A model generated the notes under the pieces. That model searched no databases and was not told where the DNA came from. It saw only the letters and a list, made by a program, of their open reading frames with translations. A DNA stretch of 64,000 bases from Streptomyces guryensis (GTDB taxonomy: Bacteria > Actinomycetota > Actinomycetes > Streptomycetales > Streptomycetaceae): positions 1 through 64,000 of the forward strand of contig NZ_JAJSBI010000007.1 of NCBI RefSeq assembly GCF_021261325.1, given 5' to 3'. This document shows positions 36,138-44,506 of this stretch, piece by piece; the first letter of the stretch is position 1, and every line of letters begins with the position of its first letter. The translations under genes were made by a program, and so were the position numbers.

Positions 36138-36455
36138 ATGCCAGCCGCAGCCCGTACCGGTGACCCCACGAACCACGGCGGTGTGATCGCCACCCCGCCG
36201 CCCGGCGCCGCCGCGGCGGTGGCGCGCGTGCTGATCGGCGGCCGTCCCGCCGCCGTCGTGGGCAGCGTGCACGCCTGTGTGGTGCCGCCGCACCTGGCCC
36301 TGGGGCCGGGCAACGTGGTCATGCCCAACCCGGCGGGGCTCACCTCCGGCCTGGTCCTCATCGGCGGGCTGCCGGCTGCGCGGATGCGCGACCAGACGAC
36401 ATGCGGCGCGATGATCTCGGGCGGCGCCCTGAACGTCCTGATCGGGGGTGTGTGA
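36138..36455 (+). CDS. PAAR-domain spike tip protein (Afp10-like)
   Basis: The 105-residue protein starts at ATG 36138 with a GAAGGAG ribosome site. It carries PAAR features: MPAAARTGDPTNHGG, VLIGGRPAAVVGS, HACVVPPH, GNVVMPNP and DQTTCGAMISGGALNVLIGG, with His/Cys residues for the tip metal. It caps the VgrG spike. No toxin extension is present. Its stop overlaps the next ATG (TGATG). Confidence 0.93.
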   Translation: MPAAARTGDPTNHGGVIATPPPGAAAAVARVLIGGRPAAVVGSVHACVVPPHLALGPGNVVMPNPAGLTSGLVLIGGLPAARMRDQTTCGAMISGGALNVLIGGV

Positions 36456-36877
36456 TGAGCGAGCGGTTCATCGGGCGCGGCTGGGGGTTCCCGATGCGGG
36501 TCGGGCCGACCGGCGGGATCGGCATGGTCGAACGGGAGCAGGAGATCGAGGAGGCGATCCGCCTGGTGCTCGGCACCGCGCCCGGCGAACGCCCGATGCG
36601 TCCCGAGTTCGGCTGCGGCATCCACGACTACGTCTTCGCCCCGGGCGACGGTGCCACCGCCGGACGTATCGGACAGCAGGTGCGGGAGGCCCTGGAGCGG
36701 TGGGAGCCGCGTATCCAGGTCGACGACGTGGTGGTCGCCTTCGACGCGGTCGAGGCCGGCACCCTCTACATCGACGTGCACTACACGCTGCGCTCCACCA
36801 ACGACCGCCGCAACCTGGTCTTTCCCTTCTACACGATCCCCTCCGAGGAGGGGGCCGAGGAAATGGTCGCCGACTGA
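36455..36877 (+). CDS. gp25-like baseplate wedge protein (Afp9-like)
   Basis: The 140-residue protein starts at ATG 36455. It has the gp25/lysozyme-like baseplate motifs FIGRGWGFPMRVGPTGGIGMVE, EIEEAIRLVLGTAPGERPMRPEFG (the conserved EPR-like core) and IHYV/DVHYTLRSTNDRRNLVFPF-type ending. gp25 links the sheath to the baseplate and starts sheath polymerisation. It overlaps both neighbours by one to a few bases, which suggests translational coupling. Confidence 0.95.
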   Translation: MSERFIGRGWGFPMRVGPTGGIGMVEREQEIEEAIRLVLGTAPGERPMRPEFGCGIHDYVFAPGDGATAGRIGQQVREALERWEPRIQVDDVVVAFDAVEAGTLYIDVHYTLRSTNDRRNLVFPFYTIPSEEGAEEMVAD

Positions 36878-38847
36878 TGGCCCTGCCCTCCCCCAACCTG
36901 GACGACCGGCGGTTCCAGCAACTCGTCGACGAGGCGAAGCGGTACGTGCAGCAGCGCGCCCCGGAGTGGACCGACCACAACGTCTCCGACCCGGGCGTCA
37001 CCCTGATCGAGACGTTCGCCTATCTCGTGGACCAGCTGCTGTACCGGCTGAACCGGGTCCCGGACAAGAACTACACCGCGTTCCTCGACCTGTTGGGCAT
37101 CCGCCTGTTCCCGCCGGCCGCGGCCGGCGCCGAGGTCGACTTCTGGCTGTCGGCGCCGCAGCCCGACACGGTGACGCTGACCGCGGGCACCGAGGTGACC
37201 ACCGCGAGCGGCGAGAACGGCGGGACCGACGACGCCGTGGTGTTCGCGACCACGGACGAACTGCGCATCGTGCCCAGCGAGTTGATACGTCTGGTGACCG
37301 CGCCCCGGACCGGTGAGCAGACCGACCGGACCGGGACCCTGGCGGAGGGCCACGACGTGCCCGCCTTCCAGGCGGCACCGGAACCGGGCGACGCGCTGCT
37401 GTTCGGCCTGCCGACGGCGGTGCCGCGCTGCATGGTCGCGGTGGAACTGGACAGCCGCGTGGAGGGCGTCGGCGTGGACCCGCGCCAGCCCCCGCTGGTG
37501 TGGGAGGCCTGGGACGGCGGCCGCTGGCAGGTGTGCGAGACCGGCGAGGACACCACCGGCGGCCTGAACCGGCCCGGCGAGATCATCGTCTACGTACCCG
37601 CCGGGCACACGGCGTCGGTGATCGGCGGCACCCGGGCCGGCTGGCTGCGCTGCCGCGTCACCGAGGCGGCGCCGGGCCAGCCGTTCTACTCGGAGTCCCC
37701 GACGGTGCGCGAGGCCTCGGTGTTCACCGTGGGCGGCACCATGTCCGTCGAGCACGCCGAGACCGTGACCGACGTACCGCTCGGCACCTCGGAGGGCGTC
37801 GCGGGACAGACGTTCCGGCTCGGCCGTCCGCCCGTCCTCCTCGACGGCGGTCCCCCCGTGCTGGAGGTGTCCTCGGCCGAGGGCTGGCAGCGCTGGGATG
37901 TGGTCGAGCACTTCGGCCGCTCCGGGCCCGCCGACCGGCACGTCCAAGTGGAGCCCACCACCGGCGAGTTCACGTTCCCCCCGGTGCTGCGCGAGCCCGA
38001 CGGCACGCTGCGCCAGTGCGGCGCCGTACCGCCCAAGGGCGCGCAGATCCGGGTGGCCCGCTACCGCACCGGCGGCGGCCCGGCGGGCAATGTCGCCCGC
38101 GGCGCGATCTCCGTGCTGCTCAGCTCCGTTCCGTACATCGCCAGGGTCACCAACCGGGAGGCGGCGCGCGGCGGTGTCGCCGGGGAGACCCTCGACAACG
38201 CCAAGCTGCGGGCGCCGGACGCGCTGCGGATGCAGGAACGCGCGGTGACCGCCGAGGACTACGAGATCATCAGCCGCCAGGCGGCGCCCTCGGTGCGCCG
38301 GGTGCGCTGTCTGCCCGCCGCGGACGGCGCGGGCGCGGTACGGGTCCTGGTGGTGCCGGACGCGGTCGCCGACGAGGGCGACGACCGGCTCCGCTTCGAG
38401 CAGCTCATCCCCTCCGACCAGGTGTTGCAGACGATCACCGCGAGCCTCGACGAACGCCGCCTGATCGGCACCCGTCTCGTGGTGGAGCCGCCGGTCTACC
38501 AGGGCGTGACGGTGGTGGCCCGGCTGGCGACGGCGCCCGGCGACACGGACAAGGTGCGCGAAGCGGCACTCGCGGCCCTGTTCCGTCACCTCAACCCGCT
38601 CAGCGGCGGCCCGGACGGCACGGGGTGGCCGTTCGGACGGCCGGTGCAGTACGGCGAGATCTTCGGCGTCCTGCAACGCGCCACCGGCAACGCGGTGGTC
38701 GAGGAGATCCGGCTGTTCCCCGCCGACCCGATCACCGGCCGCCGCGGAGCCCCGGCGGACCGCATCGACCTGGCCGCGGGCGCGCTGGTCTTCTCCTACC
38801 AGCACCAGGTGGTCGTCACGGCGATGGAGCCGGAGGCACGGGGATGA
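36877..38847 (+). CDS. Baseplate J-like wedge protein (gp6/Afp11-like)
   Basis: The 656-residue protein starts at ATG 36877, overlapping the gp25 stop. Its N terminus (PNLDDRRFQQLVDEAKRYV, PEWTDHNVSDPGVTLIETFAYLVDQLLYRLN) is the classic baseplate J/gp6 signature. A TNREAARGGVAGETLDNAKLRAPDALRMQERAVTAEDYE-type block marks the C-terminal half. It builds the wedge ring around the spike. It overlaps the next gene by 4 bases. Confidence 0.95.
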   Translation: MALPSPNLDDRRFQQLVDEAKRYVQQRAPEWTDHNVSDPGVTLIETFAYLVDQLLYRLNRVPDKNYTAFLDLLGIRLFPPAAAGAEVDFWLSAPQPDTVTLTAGTEVTTASGENGGTDDAVVFATTDELRIVPSELIRLVTAPRTGEQTDRTGTLAEGHDVPAFQAAPEPGDALLFGLPTAVPRCMVAVELDSRVEGVGVDPRQPPLVWEAWDGGRWQVCETGEDTTGGLNRPGEIIVYVPAGHTASVIGGTRAGWLRCRVTEAAPGQPFYSESPTVREASVFTVGGTMSVEHAETVTDVPLGTSEGVAGQTFRLGRPPVLLDGGPPVLEVSSAEGWQRWDVVEHFGRSGPADRHVQVEPTTGEFTFPPVLREPDGTLRQCGAVPPKGAQIRVARYRTGGGPAGNVARGAISVLLSSVPYIARVTNREAARGGVAGETLDNAKLRAPDALRMQERAVTAEDYEIISRQAAPSVRRVRCLPAADGAGAVRVLVVPDAVADEGDDRLRFEQLIPSDQVLQTITASLDERRLIGTRLVVEPPVYQGVTVVARLATAPGDTDKVREAALAALFRHLNPLSGGPDGTGWPFGRPVQYGEIFGVLQRATGNAVVEEIRLFPADPITGRRGAPADRIDLAAGALVFSYQHQVVVTAMEPEARG

Positions 38848-39407
38848 GCCGTGCCGCCGTACCCGGACTGCCGAGCCGGCACCCGATCGGCGAGCAGCTG
38901 CCCGCGCTGTACGCCGACGACGACTTCGCGCAGCGGTTCACCGCGGGTCTCGACACCGTTCTCGCCCCGGTGTTCGCGACCCTCGACAACCTGCCCGCCT
39001 ACCTCGATCCCCGGGTGACCCCGACGGACTTCCTGGCCTGGCTGGCGTCCTGGGTGGGTGCCGCGGACGATCCGCAGTGGCCGGTGGAGCTGCGCCGCGA
39101 GGCGGTCGTCCGGGCGGTGGAGCTGCACCGGTGGCGCGGCACCCGGCGCGGCCTGGTCGAGGCCCTGCGGCTCGCCCTCGGCGTGCGCGCCGAGGTGCAC
39201 GACGACGGGGGCTCGTGGTGGTCGAACACCGCCGGAACCGACCTGCCGCCGGCGCCCGCCGACGCGCCCCTGGTCCGGGTGTGGCCGGACCGCGCGGCGC
39301 ACGTGGACGTCGCCGGCGTCCGCGAGATCGTCCGGGCCATGTGCCCGGTGCACAGCGTCTGCCGGGTGGAGGTCCTGCCCGGCCCGCCCGCCGACGAACG
39401 GAGGTGA
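38844..39407 (+). CDS. gpI-like phage tail protein (Afp12-like)
   Basis: The 187-residue protein starts at ATG 38844. YLDPRVTPTDFLAWLASWVG, LRREAVVRAVELHRWRGTRRGLVEALRLALG and the late VRAMCPVHSVCRVEVL region match the tail-protein-I family found after baseplate J. In bigger systems this component connects wedges to tail fibres. No fibre gene follows here. Confidence 0.9.
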   Translation: MSRAAVPGLPSRHPIGEQLPALYADDDFAQRFTAGLDTVLAPVFATLDNLPAYLDPRVTPTDFLAWLASWVGAADDPQWPVELRREAVVRAVELHRWRGTRRGLVEALRLALGVRAEVHDDGGSWWSNTAGTDLPPAPADAPLVRVWPDRAAHVDVAGVREIVRAMCPVHSVCRVEVLPGPPADERR

Positions 39408-39411
39408 CGTG

Positions 39412-40794
39412 ATGCGCGCATGTCCCGCGTGCGGAGCGTCCAACAGCCCCACGGACGACTTCTGCGGCAACTGCGGAGCGTATCTGGGCTGGTCGGACGA
39501 CACGTCGAACCCGACCTCGACGCCGACGCCGACCACGCCCACGCCCGCAGCCACTCCCGCGGCCACTGAGCCGTCGGCCCCGCCTGCGCCCGCGCCTGCG
39601 CCGATTGAGCCGCCAGGCGCGAGTACGTCCGCGCCTCCGACGGCCGAGCCGTCGGCCTCGCCCGCACCCTCGCAGCCCCCGGCCGTCCCGGATCCGGCCC
39701 CGGCGCCCTCGTCACTGCGCACCCGGCTGACGGGCCGCGCCCGCGGCGAGGTGAGAGAACCGGACAGGACGGACACTGCGAACGCCGCCGCCGACCGGCC
39801 GGAGGCGGCGACTCCTGCGCCCAGGGCGGCCGAACCCGACGCCGCCCGCTCCGCACCCCCCGCCACGCCACCCGCGTCGACGGCGACACCGGAACAACCC
39901 TCCAGGCCCGCCGCAGGAGACGGGCCCGCACCCCCCGCATCCGCTACGGCGCCACGGCCGCCCCAGGCCCCGCCGGTACCCTCTGCTGCCCCCACCCCCG
40001 AGGCACCGGCGGCGGACCCCGTCGGGCCCGTGCTGCCCGCGAAGCCGGTGGCCCCGCGCCCCGTCGTACGGCCCGTGGCGGTGGCGGAGGAAGGGGCGGG
40101 GAGGCCCTGTCCTTCCTGCGGCACGCCCAACTCGCCGGAGCGCCGGTTCTGCCGGCGCTGTGCGGCGCCGCTGACGCCCAGCGCGAAGGCCGACCCGCTG
40201 CCGTGGTGGCGGACCGTGTGGCCGTTCCGCCGCCGGGTGCGGGCGAGTTCGGGCCGGCTGGTGCGGCTCCTGGTGATCCTGGCCGTGGTGGCGGCCCTGT
40301 GCGCGGGCGCCGTCCTGCTGCTGCCGGCCGGACGCGCCCTGTACGAGGACACCCTGGACAAGCTGTCCGACCCCAAGCCCATGACCCCGTCGCATACCGT
40401 GGCCACCGCCGAGATCCCCGGGCACCCGGTGACGAACACCACGGACGGCCTGGCCAACCGCTACTGGGGCGTGCCCGGACCGGGCGCCTCGGTGACGTAC
40501 ACCTTCGGCAAGCCGTTCCGCATGGTCGACATGATCATCACCAACGGCGCGTCCAAGGACCCGCAGGAGTACGCCCGCGAGGGGCGCGCACTCCGGATGG
40601 ACCTGGAGGTGACCACACAGAACGGCGACCGGCACGACAAGGAACTGACCCTCAGCGACAAGGCGGGCACCCAGACGATCGTCACCGGGATCAGCGACGT
40701 GAAGACGGTACGCCTGGTCCTGCGCTCGGCCACCGGCCTGACACCGGGCCGGCATCTCGCCCTGGCGGAGGTGGAGTTCTTCCAGCGTTCCTGA
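39412..40794 (+). CDS. Zinc-ribbon, Pro-rich membrane protein resembling the eCIS attachment factor CisA
   Basis: The 460-residue protein starts at ATG 39412 behind GGAGGT. An N-terminal zinc ribbon (Cys4, Cys7, Cys18, Cys21) is followed by ~190 residues of Pro/Ala-rich linker. A second zinc ribbon (CPSCGTPNSPERRFCRRC, ~230-247), one membrane helix (LVRLLVILAVVAALCAGAVLLL, ~282-304) and an outer beta-sandwich domain follow. That domain (TNTTDGLANRYWGVPGPGASVTYTF, LALAEVEFFQRS) looks like a discoidin or carbohydrate-binding fold. This is the architecture reported for CisA, which tethers the cytoplasmic Streptomyces injection system to the membrane. It closes the structural operon. Confidence 0.82.
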   Translation: MRACPACGASNSPTDDFCGNCGAYLGWSDDTSNPTSTPTPTTPTPAATPAATEPSAPPAPAPAPIEPPGASTSAPPTAEPSASPAPSQPPAVPDPAPAPSSLRTRLTGRARGEVREPDRTDTANAAADRPEAATPAPRAAEPDAARSAPPATPPASTATPEQPSRPAAGDGPAPPASATAPRPPQAPPVPSAAPTPEAPAADPVGPVLPAKPVAPRPVVRPVAVAEEGAGRPCPSCGTPNSPERRFCRRCAAPLTPSAKADPLPWWRTVWPFRRRVRASSGRLVRLLVILAVVAALCAGAVLLLPAGRALYEDTLDKLSDPKPMTPSHTVATAEIPGHPVTNTTDGLANRYWGVPGPGASVTYTFGKPFRMVDMIITNGASKDPQEYAREGRALRMDLEVTTQNGDRHDKELTLSDKAGTQTIVTGISDVKTVRLVLRSATGLTPGRHLALAEVEFFQRS

Positions 40795-40892
40795 CCGGGG
40801 GATCGCGGTCGGACCTGCGATGACGACGACCGCTGACAGAAATGCGTCAGATGTCCCCTCACGGGAAAGACCACCGCCGACGGCTGGAACCC

Positions 40893-41192
40893 CTGTCGGT
40901 TCACGAGAACCTTTTCGGGGGCCCGCCCCCGACCCGCCTCCCCGACGACCCGCCTCCCCGACGACCCGCCTCCCCGACGACCCCGCGCCCCGCGACCTCC
41001 TCGCGGGCCGGACCGCGCCCGCGGACGTCGCCGCCAAAGTGCCCCACGTCCTCGCTGGCCTGGGCCCAGCCGGCCGACGACGCGTTCGAGCGGGGCAGCG
41101 TCGTGGAGTCGTACGCCTACGCCCGTACGGGCTACCACCGCGGCCTGGACGTCCTGCGCCGCAGCGGCTGGATGGGCCACGGCCCGGTGCCC
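40893..41192 (+). pseudogene. DUF3151 gene, 5' part, degenerate
   Basis: The frame reads SVHENLFGGPPPTRLPDD, then is lost within a 16-bp triple repeat (40935-40982). It continues in another frame as PAPRDLLAGRTAPADVAAKVP and returns to the first frame as SSLAWAQPADDAFERGSVVESYAYARTGYHRG. The expected start codon is CTG (40893). Homology stops at 41192, after GHGPVP, and resumes at 43338. Start loss, two frameshifts and the insert make it non-functional. An intact homologue lies inside the insert. Confidence 0.85.
40935..40982 (+). repeat. Three tandem 16-bp units
   Basis: CGCCTCCCCGACGACC occurs three times head to tail at 40935, 40951 and 40967. Two extra 16-bp units explain one frameshift in the decayed DUF3151 gene. 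Confidence 0.9.
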
Positions 41193-41284
41193 GGGAGAAT
41201 GGCGCTACATGTAATCGTTCGGTTTCCGCATTCCGTGCCGCCGCTGCCTGAGTGACGGCGGCACAGACGTCTCAACTGCGGTGA

Positions 41285-41704
41285 CTACCGCTTCAGTTCG
41301 GTGTACGCCTCGGCGCTGCTGTCCTTGAGGAACTGCCAGCAACGCTCCGTCTCTTCCTTCTCGTCGATCGCGCCGGCGGCACGGGCGAGGGCCGCGAGGC
41401 AGCGCAGGAACCCGCGATTGGCCCGGTGGTCCCAAGGGATGGGGCCATGGCCCTTCCACCCGGCACGGCGCAGCGAGTCCAGACCGCGGTGATAGCCGGT
41501 GCGCGCGTAGGCGTACGACTCGACCACTCGCCCCGCCTCGAAGGCGTCGTCCGCGAGCATCGCCCAGGCGAGCGAGAACGTCGGATGCTTCGCCGCGACC
41601 TCGGCCGGGGGCTGGGACTCCTCACCCAGCAGGCGGTACGCGTCTTCGTTCTCCGGCAGGTAGGTCGGGTCCGGGCCGCCGAGCAGGTTCTTGTGCGTCG
41701 TCAT
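41285..41704 (-). CDS. DUF3151 family protein (intact copy inside the insert)
   Basis: The 139-residue protein begins MTTHKNLLGGPDPTYLP. It contains ADDAFEAGRVVESYAYARTG, YHRGLDSLRRAGWKGHGPIPWDH and ERCWQFLKDSS, covering the whole family. DUF3151 has no known activity; its helical repeats resemble TPR-like proteins. It parallels the decayed native copy that surrounds it but differs clearly in sequence, so it came from another lineage rather than from a local duplication. Confidence 0.9.
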   Translation of the reverse strand: MTTHKNLLGGPDPTYLPENEDAYRLLGEESQPPAEVAAKHPTFSLAWAMLADDAFEAGRVVESYAYARTGYHRGLDSLRRAGWKGHGPIPWDHRANRGFLRCLAALARAAGAIDEKEETERCWQFLKDSSAEAYTELKR

Positions 41705-41800
41705 GGAAGCAGTCTGCCACTTGGGTGCGGACGTTCGGGACGCCGCTCCGGACTGCGGCTTCCTCAGGCAGGTGAGGTACTTCCCAGTGAAGGAGGCGGG

Positions 41801-41986
41801 TTGAGAAATCTCAGACCCGGCGAGATCCAAACAATAGGTGAAGCCGTGATGGCGATCCTGCTAGCCAGTTTTACTCTGTGGCTGGCCTTGCAAGGGGAAA
41901 CGATCCTCGCCGTTCTCTTTGCGGCGGGAAGTGCAACGTACGTGGGGGACATCCTGCGTAGAACTCGAAAGAGGCGTCGCGCGTAG
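41801..41986 (+). CDS. Small membrane protein
   Basis: AGGAGG lies 4 bases before a TTG at 41801 that opens a 61-residue frame. A hydrophobic hairpin (AVMAILLASFTLWLALQGE, TILAVLFAAGSATYVGDIL) is followed by a strongly basic tail (RRTRKRRRA). GTG 41846 and ATG 41849 are alternative starts. The family is not recognised. It would sit in the membrane with the basic tail inside. Confidence 0.5.
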   Translation: MRNLRPGEIQTIGEAVMAILLASFTLWLALQGETILAVLFAAGSATYVGDILRRTRKRRRA

Positions 41987-42274
41987 CTGAAGAGCCGCAG
42001 CGGGTCAGCTTCATGCGAAGCCGGCCTGCTGTCATCAGTAAGAGCGTTGGCCGCTGCCTTCGGCTGCACGGCACGGACTGAGGGTGTTGGCAGTGATGCC
42101 TCAGCTACGTAGCGGTGATGAATGTCACATAATTCACTCTGTATGGCCAGCCGAGAAAGCGCTTACAGTACTCTCGATATCACCTGACTCCCGGGTAACC
42201 CAGCTCTGCTACGAGGGAGTTGGGCGTATTGGAGGCAGCCCGTTCCTTGCTGCAGAACTTCCGGGAGCGCATAA

Positions 42275-42733
42275 ATGCGTCCACGCCGTAGCGGCCAGTC
42301 CGATCCCCCGGCGCCAGCCGCCTCGGACGTGATTGCGGTTACTATTCAAGAAATAGTAGCCCTTGTGGAAATTTTCGAGCATGCCCGCGATCGCATTTCT
42401 GAATTGAGCGACGCCGATGGGGCTGTGATCGCCAATGCCAGCGGGCACCTACTGGTACCTTCGCTCTATGCTCGAGTTGGATTGGCATCGATCAAAGGGT
42501 CCCGCAGCATTCCTTTGCTCGTCACCGAGGTTGGCTCTCTAGAGGCTGCCGTGATTAACCTGGAATCATATCGAGGGAATGAAGTTGTGCTGTGCGTCGG
42601 CTATGAACTCTTGGAGAAATTTGCAAACCGCGAGAGAAATTCTCACCCCATGCGGTACGTTCACGGAGTTCTAGTATTCATTGATGAGGCGGGGGATGCA
42701 GCCAACGGGTCGACGGCCCCTTCTCTGACATAG
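42275..42733 (+). CDS. Hypothetical protein, low-GC cargo of the insert
   Basis: The 152-residue frame follows GGGAG, 8 bases before ATG 42275. The first ~18 residues are low complexity. Then VIAVTIQEIVALVEIFEHARDRISEL forms a helix, and beta-strand-like segments (SIPLLVTEVGSLEAAVINLESY, EVVLCVGYELLEKF) follow. I do not recognise it. Codon use is much less GC3-biased than in the neighbouring core genes, pointing to foreign origin. Confidence 0.5.
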   Translation: MRPRRSGQSDPPAPAASDVIAVTIQEIVALVEIFEHARDRISELSDADGAVIANASGHLLVPSLYARVGLASIKGSRSIPLLVTEVGSLEAAVINLESYRGNEVVLCVGYELLEKFANRERNSHPMRYVHGVLVFIDEAGDAANGSTAPSLT

Positions 42734-43173
42734 TGGCCAGAGTGCGTTGCTTTACAACGGCCAACGCAGTGACTAGTTGCTAGTGGTGATGGAGTCCCTC
42801 GACTCCCACGAGAGAACCCGTCCCGGGGTCCGTGTGTGGGTGCCGAACATCAGCAGCCCCATCCGATACCGAGACAGGCGGTCTGGTTGCCTGGGTGCTG
42901 CGCTGACCGATTCCTATCTGGACGCCGGCGGTGATGGTCGTTGGCGGATTCTCTGCGGCCTGTCCGTCATCGGCATCGACGACCAGCTGTATGAGGCCAG
43001 GACGTTGGTGACGCTCAGGGGAGTCTCCATGATCCTGAAGTAGGCGATGGGCGTCTTCCCGCAGGGCGGACCGGCTCCCCGAGCCCCTGCAGAACCACGC
43101 GAAAGCCGGTACTGCCAACGCCTTGACCTGCGCAAATATCAGCAGCCGGACGGGTGTCCATCTGGACCGAATC
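42734..43173. other. Gene-poor part of the insert
   Basis: No coding region is convincing in these 440 bases. An 88-residue frame at 42777-43043 has no ribosome site and mixed codon bias. Confidence 0.4.
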
Positions 43174-43296
43174 TCATGTCGGCGGCTTGTCGCCCGCCCA
43201 CTCGGTGGAGCAGATCCGGGTAAGGTCCAGCACCCACTCCGGGTCGCGCTCTGGCAACTGGGCCGCGAGATCGCCCAGCCACTCCTGCTCGGTCAT
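43174..43296 (-). CDS. Hypothetical 40-residue protein
   Basis: ATG 43296 is preceded by GAGGGA and opens a short frame beginning MTEQEWLGDLAAQLPERDPE and ending GDKPPT. It is acidic and helical, with no known family. A longer version from ATG 43308 is possible. It lies at the right end of the insert, partly overlapping no other gene. Confidence 0.4.
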   Translation of the reverse strand: MTEQEWLGDLAAQLPERDPEWVLDLTRICSTEWAGDKPPT

Positions 43297-43337
43297 ACCG
43301 TCCCTCATGCTCCCAGTTACGTATCCCGCCATCCTCC

Positions 43338-43480
43338 TGGGACCACGAGCCGAACCGCGGCTCCCTGCGCGCCCTGCGCGCCCTCGCCCGCGCCGCCGGA
43401 TCCATCGGCGAGCAGGAGGAGTACGAGCGCTGCACCCAGTTCCTGAAGGACTCCTCACCGACGGCGGCCCAGACTCAGGG
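43338..43480 (+). pseudogene. DUF3151 gene, 3' part, separated
   Basis: The frame starting at TGG 43338 reads WDHEPNRGSLRALRALARAA and then GSIGEQEEYERCTQFLKDSS, the C-terminal part of DUF3151. It fits exactly onto the 5' part that stops at 41192. It has no start of its own, and the frame continues without a prompt stop. Confidence 0.85.
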
Positions 43481-43526
43481 TCGGGTTCGACCCGCCGACA
43501 GGCCCCGGGGTCTGCCCTCTCGTACG

Positions 43527-43553
43527 GGCCCGCCCTGTGTGAGCAGGCGGGCC
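43527..43553 (+). terminator. Terminator of the original DUF3151 gene
   Basis: GGCCCGCC (43527-43534) pairs with GGCGGGCC (43546-43553) across an 11-base loop, just past the DUF3151 remnant and upstream of kynA. Confidence 0.65.
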
Positions 43554-43660
43554 TTGCGTACCGGGCGGACCATCGAAGAGGATGCCCGGCGGGGACCGGG
43601 GCCCCCGTGTCGGTAACGGCAGGGGCGGACCGCTACCCGGAGTAACAACAGGAGACAGCG

Positions 43661-44506
43661 ATGTCCCACCAGGCTCAGCCCCACGAGGCTTCGGAGCCCG
43701 AGACTCCGCATCTCGACTTCGCAGGTACGACGCCTTACGAGGACTACGTCAAGGCGGACGTGCTCACCCACCTCCAGCACACCCTCTCCGACGATCCCGG
43801 AGAGATGGTCTTCCTGGTCACCACCCAGGTGATGGAGCTGTGGTTCACGGTGATCGTCCACGAGTGGGAGACCGCGGCGCACGCCCTGCGCTCCGACGAC
43901 GTGCCGACCGCGGTCGCCGCGCTGAAGCGTTCCGTACGGGAGCTGGAGGCGCTGAACGCCTCCTGGAAGCCGCTCGGGCAGCTGACCCCGGCCCAGTTCA
44001 ACGCCTACCGGAGCGCGCTGGGCGAGGGCTCCGGCTTCCAGTCCGCGATGTACCGCCGGATGGAGTTCCTGCTCGGCGAGAAGTCCGCGTCCATGCTGGT
44101 CCCGCACCGCGGCGCACCCCGTGTCCACGCCGAGCTGGAGAAGGCCCTCGCCGAGCCGAGCCTCTACGACGAGGTGCTGCGGCTGATGGCGCGACGCGGC
44201 TGCGCGATCCCCGGGTCCGTGCTGCGCCGCGACGTCTCAAGCAGGTACGAGCCGTCCGATGCCGTCGAGGCCGCCTGGACCGCGGTCTACGCGGGCGACG
44301 AGACCACCGAACTCGCCCGCCTGGGCGAGGCGTTGACCGACGTGGCCGAGCTGGTGTGGCGATGGCGCAACGACCATCTGGTCGCCACCCGCCGCGCGAT
44401 GGGCGCCAAGCCCGGCACGGGCGGCTCGGCAGGCGTCGCCTGGCTGGAGAAGCGCGCGCAGAAGAACGTGTTCCCCGAGCTGTGGACGGCGAGGTCTCAT
44501 GTCTGA
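43661..44506 (+). CDS. kynA: Tryptophan 2,3-dioxygenase
   Basis: The 281-residue haem enzyme begins with LDFAGTTPYEDYVKADVL. It has the family segments GEMVFLVTTQVMELWFTVIVHE and GEGSGFQSAMYRRMEFLLG, and the late VWRWRNDHLVATRRAMG helix. It oxidises L-tryptophan to N-formylkynurenine. A GGAGA ribosome site precedes ATG 43661. It overlaps kynU by 8 bases, so the two are translationally coupled. Length matches the family. Confidence 0.95.
   Translation: MSHQAQPHEASEPETPHLDFAGTTPYEDYVKADVLTHLQHTLSDDPGEMVFLVTTQVMELWFTVIVHEWETAAHALRSDDVPTAVAALKRSVRELEALNASWKPLGQLTPAQFNAYRSALGEGSGFQSAMYRRMEFLLGEKSASMLVPHRGAPRVHAELEKALAEPSLYDEVLRLMARRGCAIPGSVLRRDVSSRYEPSDAVEAAWTAVYAGDETTELARLGEALTDVAELVWRWRNDHLVATRRAMGAKPGTGGSAGVAWLEKRAQKNVFPELWTARSHV

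Larger units (their letters stand above)
41193..43337. mobile_element. 2,145-bp insert splitting the DUF3151 gene, with imperfect terminal inverted repeats
   Basis: The DUF3151 homology breaks after CCC at 41192 and resumes with TGG at 43338, with no codon lost. The insert starts GGGAGAATGGCG, and its other end reads GGAGGATGGCG on the opposite strand. Over 24 bases I count 17 matches, 10 of the first 11. It contains an intact DUF3151 gene, several small genes and no recognisable transposase. It could be a non-autonomous element or a recombination product. Confidence 0.6.

Noticed and set aside
42084..42332. 82-residue frame upstream of the 152-residue gene
   Set aside because: It overlaps the better-supported start at 42275, lacks a clear ribosome site and resembles no family.
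42777..43043. 88-residue plus-strand frame and 112-residue minus-strand frame in the insert
   Set aside because: Neither has a ribosome site or consistent codon bias, and they overlap each other.
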